Source of the DNA: Chara braunii | Taxonomy: Eukaryota; Streptophyta; Charophyceae; Charales; Characeae | Length of the DNA: 29,670 nt | Direction: 5' to 3' | NCBI GenBank assembly: GCA_003427395.1 | Contig: BFEA01000490.1 | Span: 327,633 to 357,302 of the forward strand | Shown here: positions 1 through 7,611 of the stretch, piece by piece | How positions within the stretch are numbered: the stretch's first letter is position 1 | How the letters are laid out: every line of letters begins with the position of its first letter | The notes under the pieces: model-generated | What the model saw: only the letters and a program-made list of their open reading frames with translations | The model's database searches: none | What the model was told of the DNA's origin: nothing | Made by a program: the position numbers and the translations under genes

Positions 1-412
1 TTTTTGCATCTGCATTTTTTCAAAACACCGCATACTTCTGCAAAAAACATAAATTCATTTCTAAAAAAATATAGGCAAACTCACGGACCATATATCTCAT
101 GATAAAAATTGACCAAAAAAAATTCCTGCTTTTTTATATATATATATTTTTTAATTTTCTTTAAATCCAATTTTGTTTTTGATTTTTTAAAAATCCTAAA
201 CAAAGTTGGATTAAAAAAAAATATTTATGGGGTTGTAAGGCTTAAAATTCCCTACAACCCCATATTTTTTTTTTTTTTTTTTACCTATTATCTAATTCAG
301 GAAAATTCGTGTAAAATCGCGTCCGCGGTGCGGACGAGGTAGGCCGCGGATGCAGACCCATTTGGGTTCGCGATCCGAGCTCGACACCGCGGACGCGTCC
401 GTGGGTGTTTCG
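1..412. repeat. AT-rich repeat with a GC-rich palindromic end (partial transposon-like element)
   Basis: Bases 1-300 are very AT-rich with long T and A runs. They contain a hairpin with arms 226-240 and 251-264 (TATGGGGTTGTA core). A sharp shift to GC-rich sequence follows, with a perfect 13-bp inverted repeat at 318-330 and 385-397 (CGCGTCCGCGGTG and its complement). A GC-rich palindromic end next to a T-rich core resembles the layout of the better defined element at 17209-17951. The GC-rich block ends where homology of the adjacent minus-strand gene stops. I infer the right end of a non-autonomous element cut by the window edge. No terminal repeat pair or target duplication can be checked here. 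Confidence 0.4.
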
Positions 413-637
413 TAGTCCGAGCGTCAGGGGACAAAAAAATTCTGCCTTTCTTGTGCAACTGTTCCCCTCGGATGCTACTGAAAACCGGACCATTGTTTCC
501 TGCTCGTAAAATTCGAAGAACTCGGTAGTTACCTCCCCTTCCCCTCTAACTTTCGGGAGGGTCACTCCATATTCCCCTCCCCACGTCAAAAACCTATCCA
601 AGGTACCATAGGGGTCTCCCCTTTCGTATCTAATCAT
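410..637 (-). pseudogene. Family A paralogue 1, truncated
   Basis: The reading frame starts at ATG 637, 7 nt after the stop of the gene before it, with a purine-rich GAGGTGAGG stretch just upstream. Its first 75 residues resemble the N-terminal half of family A: a short strand (GVTLPKVRG), then VRFSVASEG, then a segment ending LTLGL that aligns with LVLGQ/LRLGQ in the paralogues. Family similarity ends near 412, where the GC-rich palindrome begins. The frame stays open to 281, but that tail is repeat-derived. The C-terminal domain with the GIPPR motif is missing. Function is unknown. I infer truncation by insertion or rearrangement. Confidence 0.5.
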
Positions 638-644
638 AGGAACC

Positions 645-1120
645 TCACCTCACGCCTGCCAACCTCGCGGCGGCCTCGACCAGTGAATCCTCACACCTAA
701 CGCGACCGACCTCTCTGTCCCCTCTCAGAGTTTGTGGCAAAGCCTCCTCGTATTCTCCCGTTTATCCCAAAATCGGGTCTCCACAAGGTGTGTCCTGGAT
801 GTCAGCGGCGTTCCTAGATACCTAGAGTCTTTCTCGAATTTTCTCTCTACCTCCAGCAAAGGCTCCCTCCAAGCCCTAGAGAATCTCAAGCCACTCGCGT
901 CTCTAATGTGGACTGAAAAGACAGCCAGCATGGTCCAGCTCCTCTTTTTCCACAAGGCCAGCCTTCAGACTTTCACTAGAAATTTTGTCTCCGCCCGGAC
1001 CACCCGGTCCTCTCCCAATTCTGGGTTAAGCTCAGCACCTCCCTCAATCCTAACCTCGCTACCGTCCTCGTAGGTCTCTAATTCACAACGAATCGTATTG
1101 GAGACGAATGAGGCTCTCAT
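645..1120 (-). pseudogene. Family A-like paralogue 2, frameshifted
   Basis: ATG at 1120 lies 4 nt after the stop of the family C gene, in the arrangement TGA-GGAG-ATG. The frame is open for 51 codons with an N-terminal region resembling its neighbours (alternating hydrophobic residues, then VVRAETKFLV). It hits TGA at 965-967. Coding-like sequence continues in other frames: a segment containing LFSVH-type strand residues, an 80-codon open stretch to 725, and a final frame ending GVR followed by TGA at 645-647. Several indels are needed to join these, so it is called a pseudogene. Membership in family A is weaker than for the copies at 2031-4170. Function unknown. Confidence 0.4.
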
Positions 1121-1124
1121 CTCC

Positions 1125-1313
1125 TCACCGCGCGAGAAGATCTATTGTGACTTCGTCGATGATAGCGACTGTAGTCGCCTCAAGTAGCTTGATCCTGGCT
1201 AAGGACCCAGGCCTAGCCCTCCTTTCTTCTTCCCTGCATAGAGCAAGGATCCGGTGAACTTCTTCCCTCACTCTTTCCAACCCCACTAGCTCCTCAAGGT
1301 CCGGCTTGGTCAT
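1125..1313 (-). CDS. Family C small helical protein (62 aa)
   Basis: Intact 62-codon frame from ATG 1313 to TGA 1125-1127. The protein is rich in Glu, Arg and Leu and looks all-helical: a first helix with ELVGLERVREEV, then ILALCREEERR, then a C-terminal helix ending TIDLLAR. No signal peptide or membrane segment is visible. Its first half resembles the degraded reading frame just upstream (ELAGLDPSDLIRV-AIACRRR), so the two are probably tandem duplicates. It overlaps that copy by 20 bp and is followed after 4 nt by the next start. I recognise no known family. A small accessory or adaptor protein would fit its size, but that is a guess. Confidence 0.5.
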   Translation of the reverse strand: MTKPDLEELVGLERVREEVHRILALCREEERRARPGSLARIKLLEATTVAIIDEVTIDLLAR

Positions 1314-1447
1314 CCCTTAACTTTCGTCGACGACACGCAATTGCTACCCGAATCAAATCAGAGGGGTCCAGCCCCGCTAGCTCTCCCTCGCAGATCTCAC
1401 CTAGGTACCTCCACGATATCTTAGATTCCCTCGCGTGGCGACCTCAT
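1294..1447 (-). pseudogene. Family C paralogue 2, frameshifted
   Basis: ATG at 1445-1447 overlaps the TGA (1444-1446) of the family A frame before it in an ATGA junction. After about seven codons the frame needs a one-base shift. The sequence then reads openly through a segment with SWRYLGEICEGELAGLDPSD and AIACRRRKL to a TGA at 1294-1296. ELAGL...IACRRR aligns with ELVGL...LALCREEERR of the intact 62-residue neighbour, which supports tandem duplication. The same region also offers an ATGA junction at 1310-1313 in another frame, so its exact 3' end is uncertain. Function unknown. Confidence 0.35.
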
Positions 1448-2034
1448 CCTTCAAATGCGTAACTCAGGTCCTCCAGAGTCGCCCAATCGTCTCACCAAGT
1501 TAACAAGGTGTGAAGGTCTGATCCCGTGAACCTGAACTAACTTAGGATGGAAACCCTCCGTCCTACTGCCTTCTTAACATCCTCGGAGGGGTAAATCCGC
1601 TTAAAAATGAAACGGGGGACCCCCACCGGCTCGCTGGAGATGAACCGCAATATTTCTTCCCAACCCCCGTGGGTCACTAGATATTCCTCTTTGCACCCTT
1701 CGTGAGGTCTCAACTCCTCTACTAACTCCCATAGCCGGACTCTCACGGCTCGAGCGTCCCAAAGAGGGTCCTGTCCAAGGCGCAAGCTACGCGCTATCTC
1801 AACAAAACCCTTCTTCGAAAGGAATATTCGGGCTTCCCCAACTACGACCTCCCCCTCGCAACTCACCGCAAATCGTATGAAAGCCTTACCGCGCCGGATC
1901 TCCCACTCTTCTCGCAGGAGAGTCCTTGTAGGTTCAGTCAACCGGGCCCTAGGCAGAGTGACACGGATAACCTCCCCGGTATCCTCTACGGGTTCTATGG
2001 ACGCCCAGAGAGTTCTCGGAATCCTCCTTATCAT
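1444..2034 (-). pseudogene. Family A paralogue 3, frameshifted near its C-terminus
   Basis: ATG at 2032-2034 overlaps the TGA of the preceding gene as ATGA. The frame is open for 165 codons to 1537. It shows the family pattern: VIRVTLPRARL strand, FIRFAVSCEGE, GEARIFLSKKGFVEIARSL followed by LGQ, and VPRFIFKRIYPSEDVKK matching PxFxFxR in the paralogues. A shift near 1555-1565 moves to a frame with HGIRPSHLVNLVRRLGDS, which aligns with AGIPPRSELSAIFGRLRE of the intact copy. A second shift near 1470 leads to a TGA at 1444-1446 overlapping the next ATG. The protein would be about 195 residues against 242 for the intact paralogue. Indels may be mutation or sequencing error. Confidence 0.5.
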
Positions 2035-2759
2035 CGGCCCTCGAAACCCCTCCGGTTAGCCACCTGCTCTTCTCCGAAGAGTCGGGCGTATGGAGCGTCC
2101 GCGACGAGGGATCGGAGCCCCTCAAACTCCCTCAATCTTCCGAATATGGCGGATAGCTCACTCCTTGGGGGAATTCCCGCGTCCACGCACCGAGTATAAA
2201 GCCAGAACAACCCTCTAGCCCGCACCCCGGATTCTCGAGCTGCTCTAAGCACTGCTACTACCTTCTCCTCCGGGTCCCTTAGAAATGAACTGGCCACAAA
2301 CTGGGGCAGGTTAGCGTGAAGGACCCCGGAAGCGCGAGGGACCTCTCCGGGCTCGACGAAGGAAACTAGTGACCACGACTCGAAAGTCCCTTCCTCGTAG
2401 TCAGTTAACACTAGGTTGTTTGCCAACAGCCTTGCGGACTCTCGGTATTCAAAGTGCGTAAGCTGCCCGGTCACCAAACCTTTCCAAACTTCGGTCCACC
2501 TCTCTTCGTCAAAGAAAATGGTTGCCTGAATCTCTAGGAAGCGACCGAGGTCGGGTGGACCTCCTCTTTCCACACCCTCCTTCCAAGTGAGCCTTCGTGC
2601 TCGAACCCACACGTAGGCCCCTTCTCTGATTAGTCCCCCCTTCTCAACGCCCATCCAATAAGGAGTCACCTTAGGGTCTCCTGGAATCAAGACCTTCTCG
2701 GGGTCACCGGCCTCTATCGATTCTACCACCCCTTCTTCACTGAGAACGAACTTCACCAT
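2031..2759 (-). CDS. Family A protein, intact copy (242 aa), unknown function
   Basis: Uninterrupted 242-codon frame, ATG 2759 to TGA 2031-2033, and the best reference for family A. Visible order: a variable N-terminus (MVKFVLSEEGVV, about 1-40); a beta-type segment GAYVWVRARRLTW (48-60); GRFLEIQATIFF (72-83); ERWTEVWKGLVTGQ (86-99); LPQFVASSFL (151-160); EEKVVAVLRAA (164-174); LFWLYTRCVDAGIPPR (184-199); and SELSAIFGRLREFEGL (200-215). The W-Y-T-C-V/I-D-x-G-I-P-P-R block is the best conserved mark across copies. No signal peptide or membrane helix is evident. The start overlaps the end of the upstream paralogue by 23 bp and the stop overlaps the next ATG by 4 bp. I recognise no known family. 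Confidence 0.6.
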   Translation of the reverse strand: MVKFVLSEEGVVESIEAGDPEKVLIPGDPKVTPYWMGVEKGGLIREGAYVWVRARRLTWKEGVERGGPPDLGRFLEIQATIFFDEERWTEVWKGLVTGQLTHFEYRESARLLANNLVLTDYEEGTFESWSLVSFVEPGEVPRASGVLHANLPQFVASSFLRDPEEKVVAVLRAARESGVRARGLFWLYTRCVDAGIPPRSELSAIFGRLREFEGLRSLVADAPYARLFGEEQVANRRGFEGR

Positions 2760-3421
2760 CGGCTTTCGTCGCCCTAAAGACCCACCTGCGATAATCTTCC
2801 GGAGAGAGAGTGTAGGTCTTCTCTAGAGAACCCAGTCTACGGAATATACCCAGAGTCTCCTGCGCGGCGGGATACCTTGATCGATGCAGTGCGTATAGAG
2901 TATCCACAGGGCCCAGAAGGTAAGACCCAAACTCGTACCCCTTTCTAGAAGGCACACTATCTTTTCCTCGTTTGTCCTAAGGAACAGGTGAGACGGCACC
3001 CTCAAAGTTAAGGAGTAACTCGACCTTGGAAGCTCTCCTTTCTTCGCGAACCTCTCCTTTTCCACGGGTACGAATGCAAATCGCTCTTTAACCCTACTTA
3101 TCCATTCTCCTCTTACCTCTCTTGCTTCTCGCAACAATTTTTCCAGCCCACCCCTTGTCCCAGAACTAGGGGTACAACAAGCTTTGCCCAGGCTTCCGGT
3201 GCTACGAAAATAACCGCGGTCACTTCAAGGCTCCGTCCAACACCTTGGCCCTCTACTTCCTTGGACTCCACCCACACAAATTCCCCACTGATCGTGGGTC
3301 GGCCCTCTTCTACCCTTTCCCGATCAGGGACTTCCCCGTTGCTAGGGATCAGCCTAAGGGCCTCACGGTCTTCTAATGGGGACTCTAAGAAGCATCCCTG
3401 CTTTTTATCATGGAACACCAT
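2737..3421 (-). pseudogene. Family A paralogue 5, two frameshifts
   Basis: ATG 3421 lies 4 nt after the TAG of the gene before it. Frame one encodes an N-terminus like the intact copy, with GEFVWVESKEVEG and GRSLEVTAVIFVAPEAW followed by LVLGQ. It fails at the five-T run 3138-3142. The next frame carries SSYSLTLRVPSHLFLRTNEE, EKIVCLLERG and WILYTHCIDQGIPPR. A second shift near 2860 leads to QETLGIFRRLGSLEK and a stop at 2737-2739, inside the next gene's start region (23-bp overlap). Each piece aligns in order with the 242-residue paralogue, so the ancestral gene had about 228 codons. Only single-base changes separate it from an open frame, so read error is possible. Confidence 0.5.
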
Positions 3422-3425
3422 TCAT

Positions 3426-4170
3426 CTAGAAGACCCTCTGTGGCACCCCGAAGACCCTTTGGTAACCGTAGTCTCTTCCTCCCTCGTAGTCCTGGGTGGA
3501 CTCCCTAAAGATCCCGACACGTATCCTGCAAGCCTTGATCCCGTACGGCACCGGGTTATCCACGCAATAGGTGTAGTACCAATGGAGTGACCTAACAGAG
3601 AGCTGACACCCCTTTTCCCGCACTATGGACCGCACTACCCTGTCGTACCGTTCCTCCTCCCCGCTTACCCTTCGGAAAACAAATGATGGGAATATGGCCC
3701 TAGCGCACCCTGTGGCACGGGGGTACTCCTTGTCTCGCGCGCAGGTCACCCTCACCTCGACGGGTGGGCAGTGTCCAAGGGGGTCAGCCTCAAAGATCTG
3801 CCTCAAAATCGGTCTTGCCCGTGCCTCCCAATGATCCGCACTGTACCACCCCAGGACCAAATGTGTGATGTATTCGACCCAGGCTTCCTTACTCAAGTAG
3901 ACAGTTCCTTCCGCACGGATCACTGTTCGCCTGGGTCTCTTCCCGTTCCGGGGCCTGTTCCCGGACCACCTGTCCCCCTCCCAGGTTCCTACCGCGAAAC
4001 GAGCCCAAAGAAAAACCCCTCTCTCTAGTTCTACCCCCCCTCTCGCGACCTGCTAGATACCGCTCCGTGCGGTGGTCTAAGGGGACGCTGAAGCACTCTC
4101 GGTCTTTGCTTAAATCAGCCTTCTCTATCCAAACCCCTTCCTCCTCAGTACCCTCTATGATTCTAACCAT
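3426..4170 (-). pseudogene. Family A paralogue 6, one frameshift in a poly-C run
   Basis: ATG 4168-4170 overlaps the preceding stop by 8 bp. The N-terminus (MVRIIEGTEEEGVWIEK) aligns with the intact copy. The frame is lost at the seven-C run 4034-4040. A one-base shift there restores ERGVFLWARFAVGTWEG, matching GAYVWVRARRLTWKEG. The rest is open to TAG 3426-3428 with EGTVYLSKEAWVEY followed by LVLGW, a PSFVFRRVSGEEERY segment, and SLHWYYTYCVDNPVPYGI. That last block matches WLYTRCVDAGIPPR, except that the GIPPR core is altered. Ancestral length would be about 248 residues. Function unknown. Because the only defect is in a homopolymer, sequencing error is as likely as decay. Confidence 0.5.
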
Positions 4171-4527
4171 CCCCTATGACTATCTCCTCTATGATTTGAA
4201 TTAGTGCTCTCCACTCGTCCGACCCGTCCAGGAAGGCGTCCAGAATAGTGGGGACCGGCCTACCCCCTTGCGGATACGTCCTACACCCCAACGAGTAGAA
4301 ATAGTTAATTTCGTAAGCCCCAGCAGCTGCGTCTCAAGCTACGCGTGACCGATCGCCTCCTCCCAGCTATCCAAATACCCTGCCGCTCTATCTACACCCT
4401 CTTCCACGCACAAGGCTATGTCGAAGTGCCCGGTCCACCCGTAGAAGGTATAGCACCAAACATCTACNCCGCCTATATCACCTACACTAATTCCTGCGGG
4501 TTCAAACTCCAAAGGCCTCAAGCTCAT
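4163..4527 (-). pseudogene. Family B paralogue 2, stop and frameshift
   Basis: The preferred start is ATG 4525-4527, which overlaps the TGA of the upstream paralogue (ATGA). An in-frame ATG at 4578 is also present but is not conserved in the sister gene. The N-terminus MSLRPLEFEPAG and VDVWCYTFYGW, FDIALCVEEGVDRAAGYL and SWEEAIG align closely with the intact family B copy. A TAG at 4339-4341 and a shift follow. The next frame continues the homology with YEINYFYSLGCRTYPQGGRP and LDAFLDGSDEWRAL, ending at TAG 4163-4165. One base (4468) is N. Without the shift the gene would match its 119-residue sister over its length. Function unknown. Confidence 0.5.
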
Positions 4528-4883
4528 GGATCCGCCGCTCTCGCCATACGCTTCACCATCCCCACTAGTACTTTCCATCCATCCGATCCATCAAGATAAG
4601 CGTCCGGAATCACAGGCGCCGGGCGACCACCTCTTGGGTAGGTTCGATATCCTTGAGAGTAGAAATACTTAAATCCGTAACTCCTCAATTCCCCCCGCGA
4701 ACAGCGGGAGTCGCCTATCGCCTCTTCCCACCCCCGAAGGAAGTCCTCTCCTCGATCTTTCCCCTCCTCTACATAGACACCAACATCAAAGTCCCTCGTC
4801 CATAGTCTAAAGGAGTAGCACCATACATCAACACTTCCGTGCGTGCACACACTAATCCATTCTTGAACGGCTTCTAGGCTCAT
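4524..4883 (-). CDS. Family B protein, intact copy (119 aa), unknown function
   Basis: Open from ATG 4883 to TGA 4524-4526. Features shared with the next gene: SVDVWCYSFRLW (about 17-28), RDFDVGVYVEEGKDRG (30-45), GWEEAIGD (51-58), YGFKYFYSQGYRTYPRGG (69-86) and AYLDGSDGWKVLV (95-107). It is rich in aromatic residues and mixed alpha/beta in appearance, with two Cys and no signal peptide. The stop overlaps the start of the paralogue by 4 bp (ATGA), which suggests coupled translation if the array is expressed from one transcript. The preceding family A remnant ends 25 nt upstream. No known family is recognised. The conserved tandem copy argues this is real coding sequence. Confidence 0.55.
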   Translation of the reverse strand: MSLEAVQEWISVCTHGSVDVWCYSFRLWTRDFDVGVYVEEGKDRGEDFLRGWEEAIGDSRCSRGELRSYGFKYFYSQGYRTYPRGGRPAPVIPDAYLDGSDGWKVLVGMVKRMARAADP

Positions 4884-4907
4884 ACAGTCTAATCAAAGGA
4901 AACTTCC

Positions 4908-5200
4908 CTAAGTTCCTATTTCCTTTTGGCCACTCGAGAGACCACCTCTATCCCGCAAGGAGAAGAAGCCTGTGAGCTCAGAAGGATCAAATGGACCAGA
5001 GAAGGAATGTGGTCTCACTCGGCTACCTTCCTGTCCTCCCCCGCTGAAAGACTCCTCCCCACTCCCGACCTGGAGACTAGCCGCGGGCACAGGTTATCCC
5101 CGAGGAAGGGTGGCAACCCCCCCCCGGAGTCGGACCGAAGTCACACACACGCGCCCTATGTCCCCCTCTGAACCGACCTCTAGTCCTAATTAGCCTAATC
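4908..5200 (-). pseudogene. Family A paralogue 7, heavily degraded
   Basis: An open frame from about 5090 ends at a stop 4908-4910. Its DPSELTGFFSLRDRGGLSS segment matches PRSELSAIFGRLREFEGLRS of the intact family A copy, so the C-terminal motif is present. Upstream, around 5120-5200, another frame reads EVGSEGDIGRVCVTSVRLRG. This could be the N-terminal beta segment, but stops and a nine-C run (5118-5126) intervene. No credible start codon can be fixed. This is the most upstream recognisable family A copy and extends the array beyond the family B pair. Confidence 0.35.
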
Positions 5201-5482
5201 GGTACCACGCCTCTACTCGGCCCACCTCAAGCGTGGAATTACCCGGGCCCTAGGACAAGATCCACCTATGTATCGGAAATCGCTAGCCTATCTACTCCCT
5301 CCTCATTCTCCTCATCATGAACTCTTCGCACTTCGTTCCCTTCTTCCTTTTCCGCCTCCTGCTGCCTCTTTTCTCTCTTGGAATCACTGGAAGATCGGAA
5401 AATTAGAAAAAAGGGGCAGGAAGAGCGAAGCTTTAGGAAGAGGCTCTCAGGTGGGGTTGATAAGTATACGTACCTTGGGTCT

Positions 5483-5742
5483 TCAATACTCGTTATCGTA
5501 GTCCCAATAGTCCCCCAGTTCCGAGTCCGAGAAATCGGCTAGACACCGGTCCACCCAGGAGTCGGCCTCTGATCCCTCGCCCAAGGTCCCCCAAGTACCC
5601 CCCTCTTCTCAAATGCCCTCACTATGACGGTTAGGTGTCTCTCTTTCTCCCCCTCACTCCGGTACCCGTAGCACCACTCTCCTCTCCCCCAAGCCCCGAA
5701 CCGGTCCCGATTATGAGTCCTGCTCCCTCGTGGGAGTTGCAA
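5483..5742 (-). pseudogene. Possible diverged family B-like remnant
   Basis: One frame contains EWCYGYRSEGEKER and LTVIVRAFEKRG, loosely resembling DVWCYSFRLW and VGVYVEEGKDRG of family B in the same order. A shift in the run of Gs near 5600 leads to a frame ending with a strongly acidic, aromatic tail (SDSELGDYWDYDNEY) and TGA 5483-5485. No ATG start is evident (5742 would be TTG). The resemblance is weak and the region is compositionally biased, so this may be chance. Confidence 0.2.
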
Positions 5743-5744
5743 CT

Positions 5745-6215
5745 GTCGTCAGCCCCCATGGGTCGAGAACTGAAGTCCCCAACCCCTCGCAAGACACACT
5801 CTCTCTTGCGAGACTTCGCCCCCGGGTAGGCGCCCTCCACAACCCGTGCGGATCAAGAACACTTGGTGACCCCCTAGGATCCCAAATAGACAGCGCCACC
5901 GGCCCCTCTCGGACCCCTCTCCCCTCTCTTTCTCTCCCTCTCTCCCTCTCTCCCCCTTGAGCAGACCCCCTTATACTATTTCCCCGGACTGTTCTTCTCC
6001 CTCCCCTTTCGTTGTTCTTCACCCTCATTCAGACCCCTCAGGCAAACTGTGCACCCTCTTAACTTTTCAAGTTTTTAGAAATAAACAGCCACAAAAACCA
6101 AGCACTCAAAGAGGAACTCACCTGCTTTACCCTTCGAAGGCCGGAAGTGGGAGCCGAGGTCGCAAGCGGGGGGGAGCGGACCTGCAAAAAGGGCCAAGGA
6201 GACAAGCCCTAACAC
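5745..6215. other. CT-rich non-coding stretch
   Basis: Plus-strand pyrimidine-rich DNA with a short CT microsatellite near 5925-5955. Two similar motifs of the kind ATGGGTCGAGAAC / GGATCAAGAAC lie around 5758 and 5848. Short frames on both strands have no family resemblance. No gene is supported. Confidence 0.4.
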
Positions 6216-6806
6216 CCGAAACCCCCTCGCTCCCGTAAAAAAAACACAACAAACCCCACCCCAATAAACCCCTCGCCGGCGCCGCTCGAGAAGAACGTGA
6301 TCACCGTGAAGAATCCGCTGGAGACTACCTTGAAGGCGCGTGCCGAGGAACCTGACGCCGAAATTTTGAATAACACCGCAAAATTCACTCCACCGCTGCC
6401 TGTCATGCTGGTCCTCCCTCACTCCGTAGTCGCTGAGCCGGCCGCGGCCGCGGGAGAAATGCTCATCCCCGACAACGTCGCCACTTTGTCAGGTGGTTCT
6501 CTGGTGTCGCCTGGCTTCCCAGCGGCCCCCCCCTTTTTTCAGTCAACCTACCCTTTCCTAGCCAAGCACCAGAACCAACCGGCCTTCTTCTCGGCCCGGC
6601 TCAATCCTCGACTCCCAAAAGGCGACCAGCGACCCCCGGGGTACCTTACCAATCCTTTTCCTGCGGTCGCTCACTCGGTCTCTGAAAGAGAATTGGCAAG
6701 CAGGGAACCGTCTCGGGCTGGGTGTGGACTGGGAACGCCGCGCCCGAGTACCGACGCAAAGACCCAAGACCCACTGGTAACTACCCATGCCACGTCAGCG
6801 AGCTGA
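6216..6806 (+). CDS. Possible exon or gene fragment, unknown
   Basis: A plus-strand frame is open from about 6216 to TGA 6804-6806. The first start-like codon is GTG at 6297 and the first ATG comes about 36 codons later. The segment 6280-6500 has a more protein-like composition than its surroundings (EKNVITVKNPLETTLKARAE, PHSVVAEPAAAAGEML). The rest is Pro/Ser-rich and may be non-coding. It could be an exon or a retroelement coat fragment. No domain is recognised, and the frame may be chance in GC-rich DNA. Confidence 0.2.
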   Translation, partial: PKPPRSRKKNTTNPTPINPSPAPLEKNVITVKNPLETTLKARAEEPDAEILNNTAKFTPPLPVMLVLPHSVVAEPAAAAGEMLIPDNVATLSGGSLVSPGFPAAPPFFQSTYPFLAKHQNQPAFFSARLNPRLPKGDQRPPGYLTNPFPAVAHSVSERELASREPSRAGCGLGTPRPSTDAKTQDPLVTTHATSAS

Positions 6807-6935
6807 GCGCGGGACGCTGAGCGCCAAAGTTCCGAACCCGTTAGGAATATCGTGCTTAGGACTCAATTACACAGAGAGTGGAGAAGGGCGCCGCCTGAGC
6901 GTTAGAACGACTCCTATTCGAATTGGGAACTTAGA

Positions 6936-7611
6936 TGTGCACCATGTACAAAGCTAGAAAGGAAAGGAAGCCCTGTCTGATCACACGCGAGCTGAGAACT
7001 AAGCACTTTCTAAGATGCGCGCATAACAGAACTGGAAGAGAAGGGACTCACGCCGAGTACAAAGCTTGAAAAGGAAAGGAGACCCCGTCTGATCACACGC
7101 AAGCTGCAAACTTAGCACTTTCGGAGATGAGCGCGCACCAGAACTGGAAGAGAAGGGACTCGCGCCGAGTACAAGGCCTAGAAAGGAAAGGAAATCCCGT
7201 CTGATCACACACAAGCTCCGAACTTAGCCACTTTCTGCGATGAGCGCATAACAGAACTGGACGAGGAGGTACTCACGCTGAGTACAAAGCTTAGAAAGAA
7301 AAACCCTGTCTGATCACACGCAAGCTCCGAACTTAACCACTTTCTGAGATGAGCGCATGACAAAACTTGGACGAGGAGGGACTCACGCTGAGTACAAAGC
7401 TTAAAAAGGAAAGAAAAACCCTGTCTGATCACGCGCAAGCTCCGAACTTAACCACTTTCTGAGATGAGCGCATAACAGAACTGGACGAGGAGGGACTCAC
7501 GCTGAGTACAAAGCTTAAAAAGGAAAGAAAAACCCTGTCTGATCACACACATGCTCCGAACTTAGCCACTTTCTGAGATGAGCACATTACAGAACCCGTA
7601 GAGAAGGATCA
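6936..7611. repeat. Tandem repeat, six units of about 112 bp
   Basis: The motif TCTGATCAC recurs at 6976, 7088, 7200, 7309, 7424 and 7538, giving spacings of 112, 112, 109, 115 and 114 bp. Each unit also carries GAGTACAAAGCTTA, CGAACTTAGCCACTTTCTG, GATGAGCGCATAACAGAACTG and GGGACTCACGC. Units 4 to 6 are nearly identical, while units 1 to 3 are more diverged. The period is not a multiple of three on average, so this is not a protein repeat. It is best called a satellite or minisatellite-type array. Confidence 0.85.

Noticed and set aside
6936-7438. Minus-strand frames of about 70 codons with internal similarity
   Set aside because: The similarity comes from the DNA-level 112-bp repeat, whose period does not keep frame.
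6936-7611. CRISPR array
   Set aside because: Units repeat as a whole at about 112 bp with no short-repeat plus unique-spacer pattern, and no cas-like genes are present.
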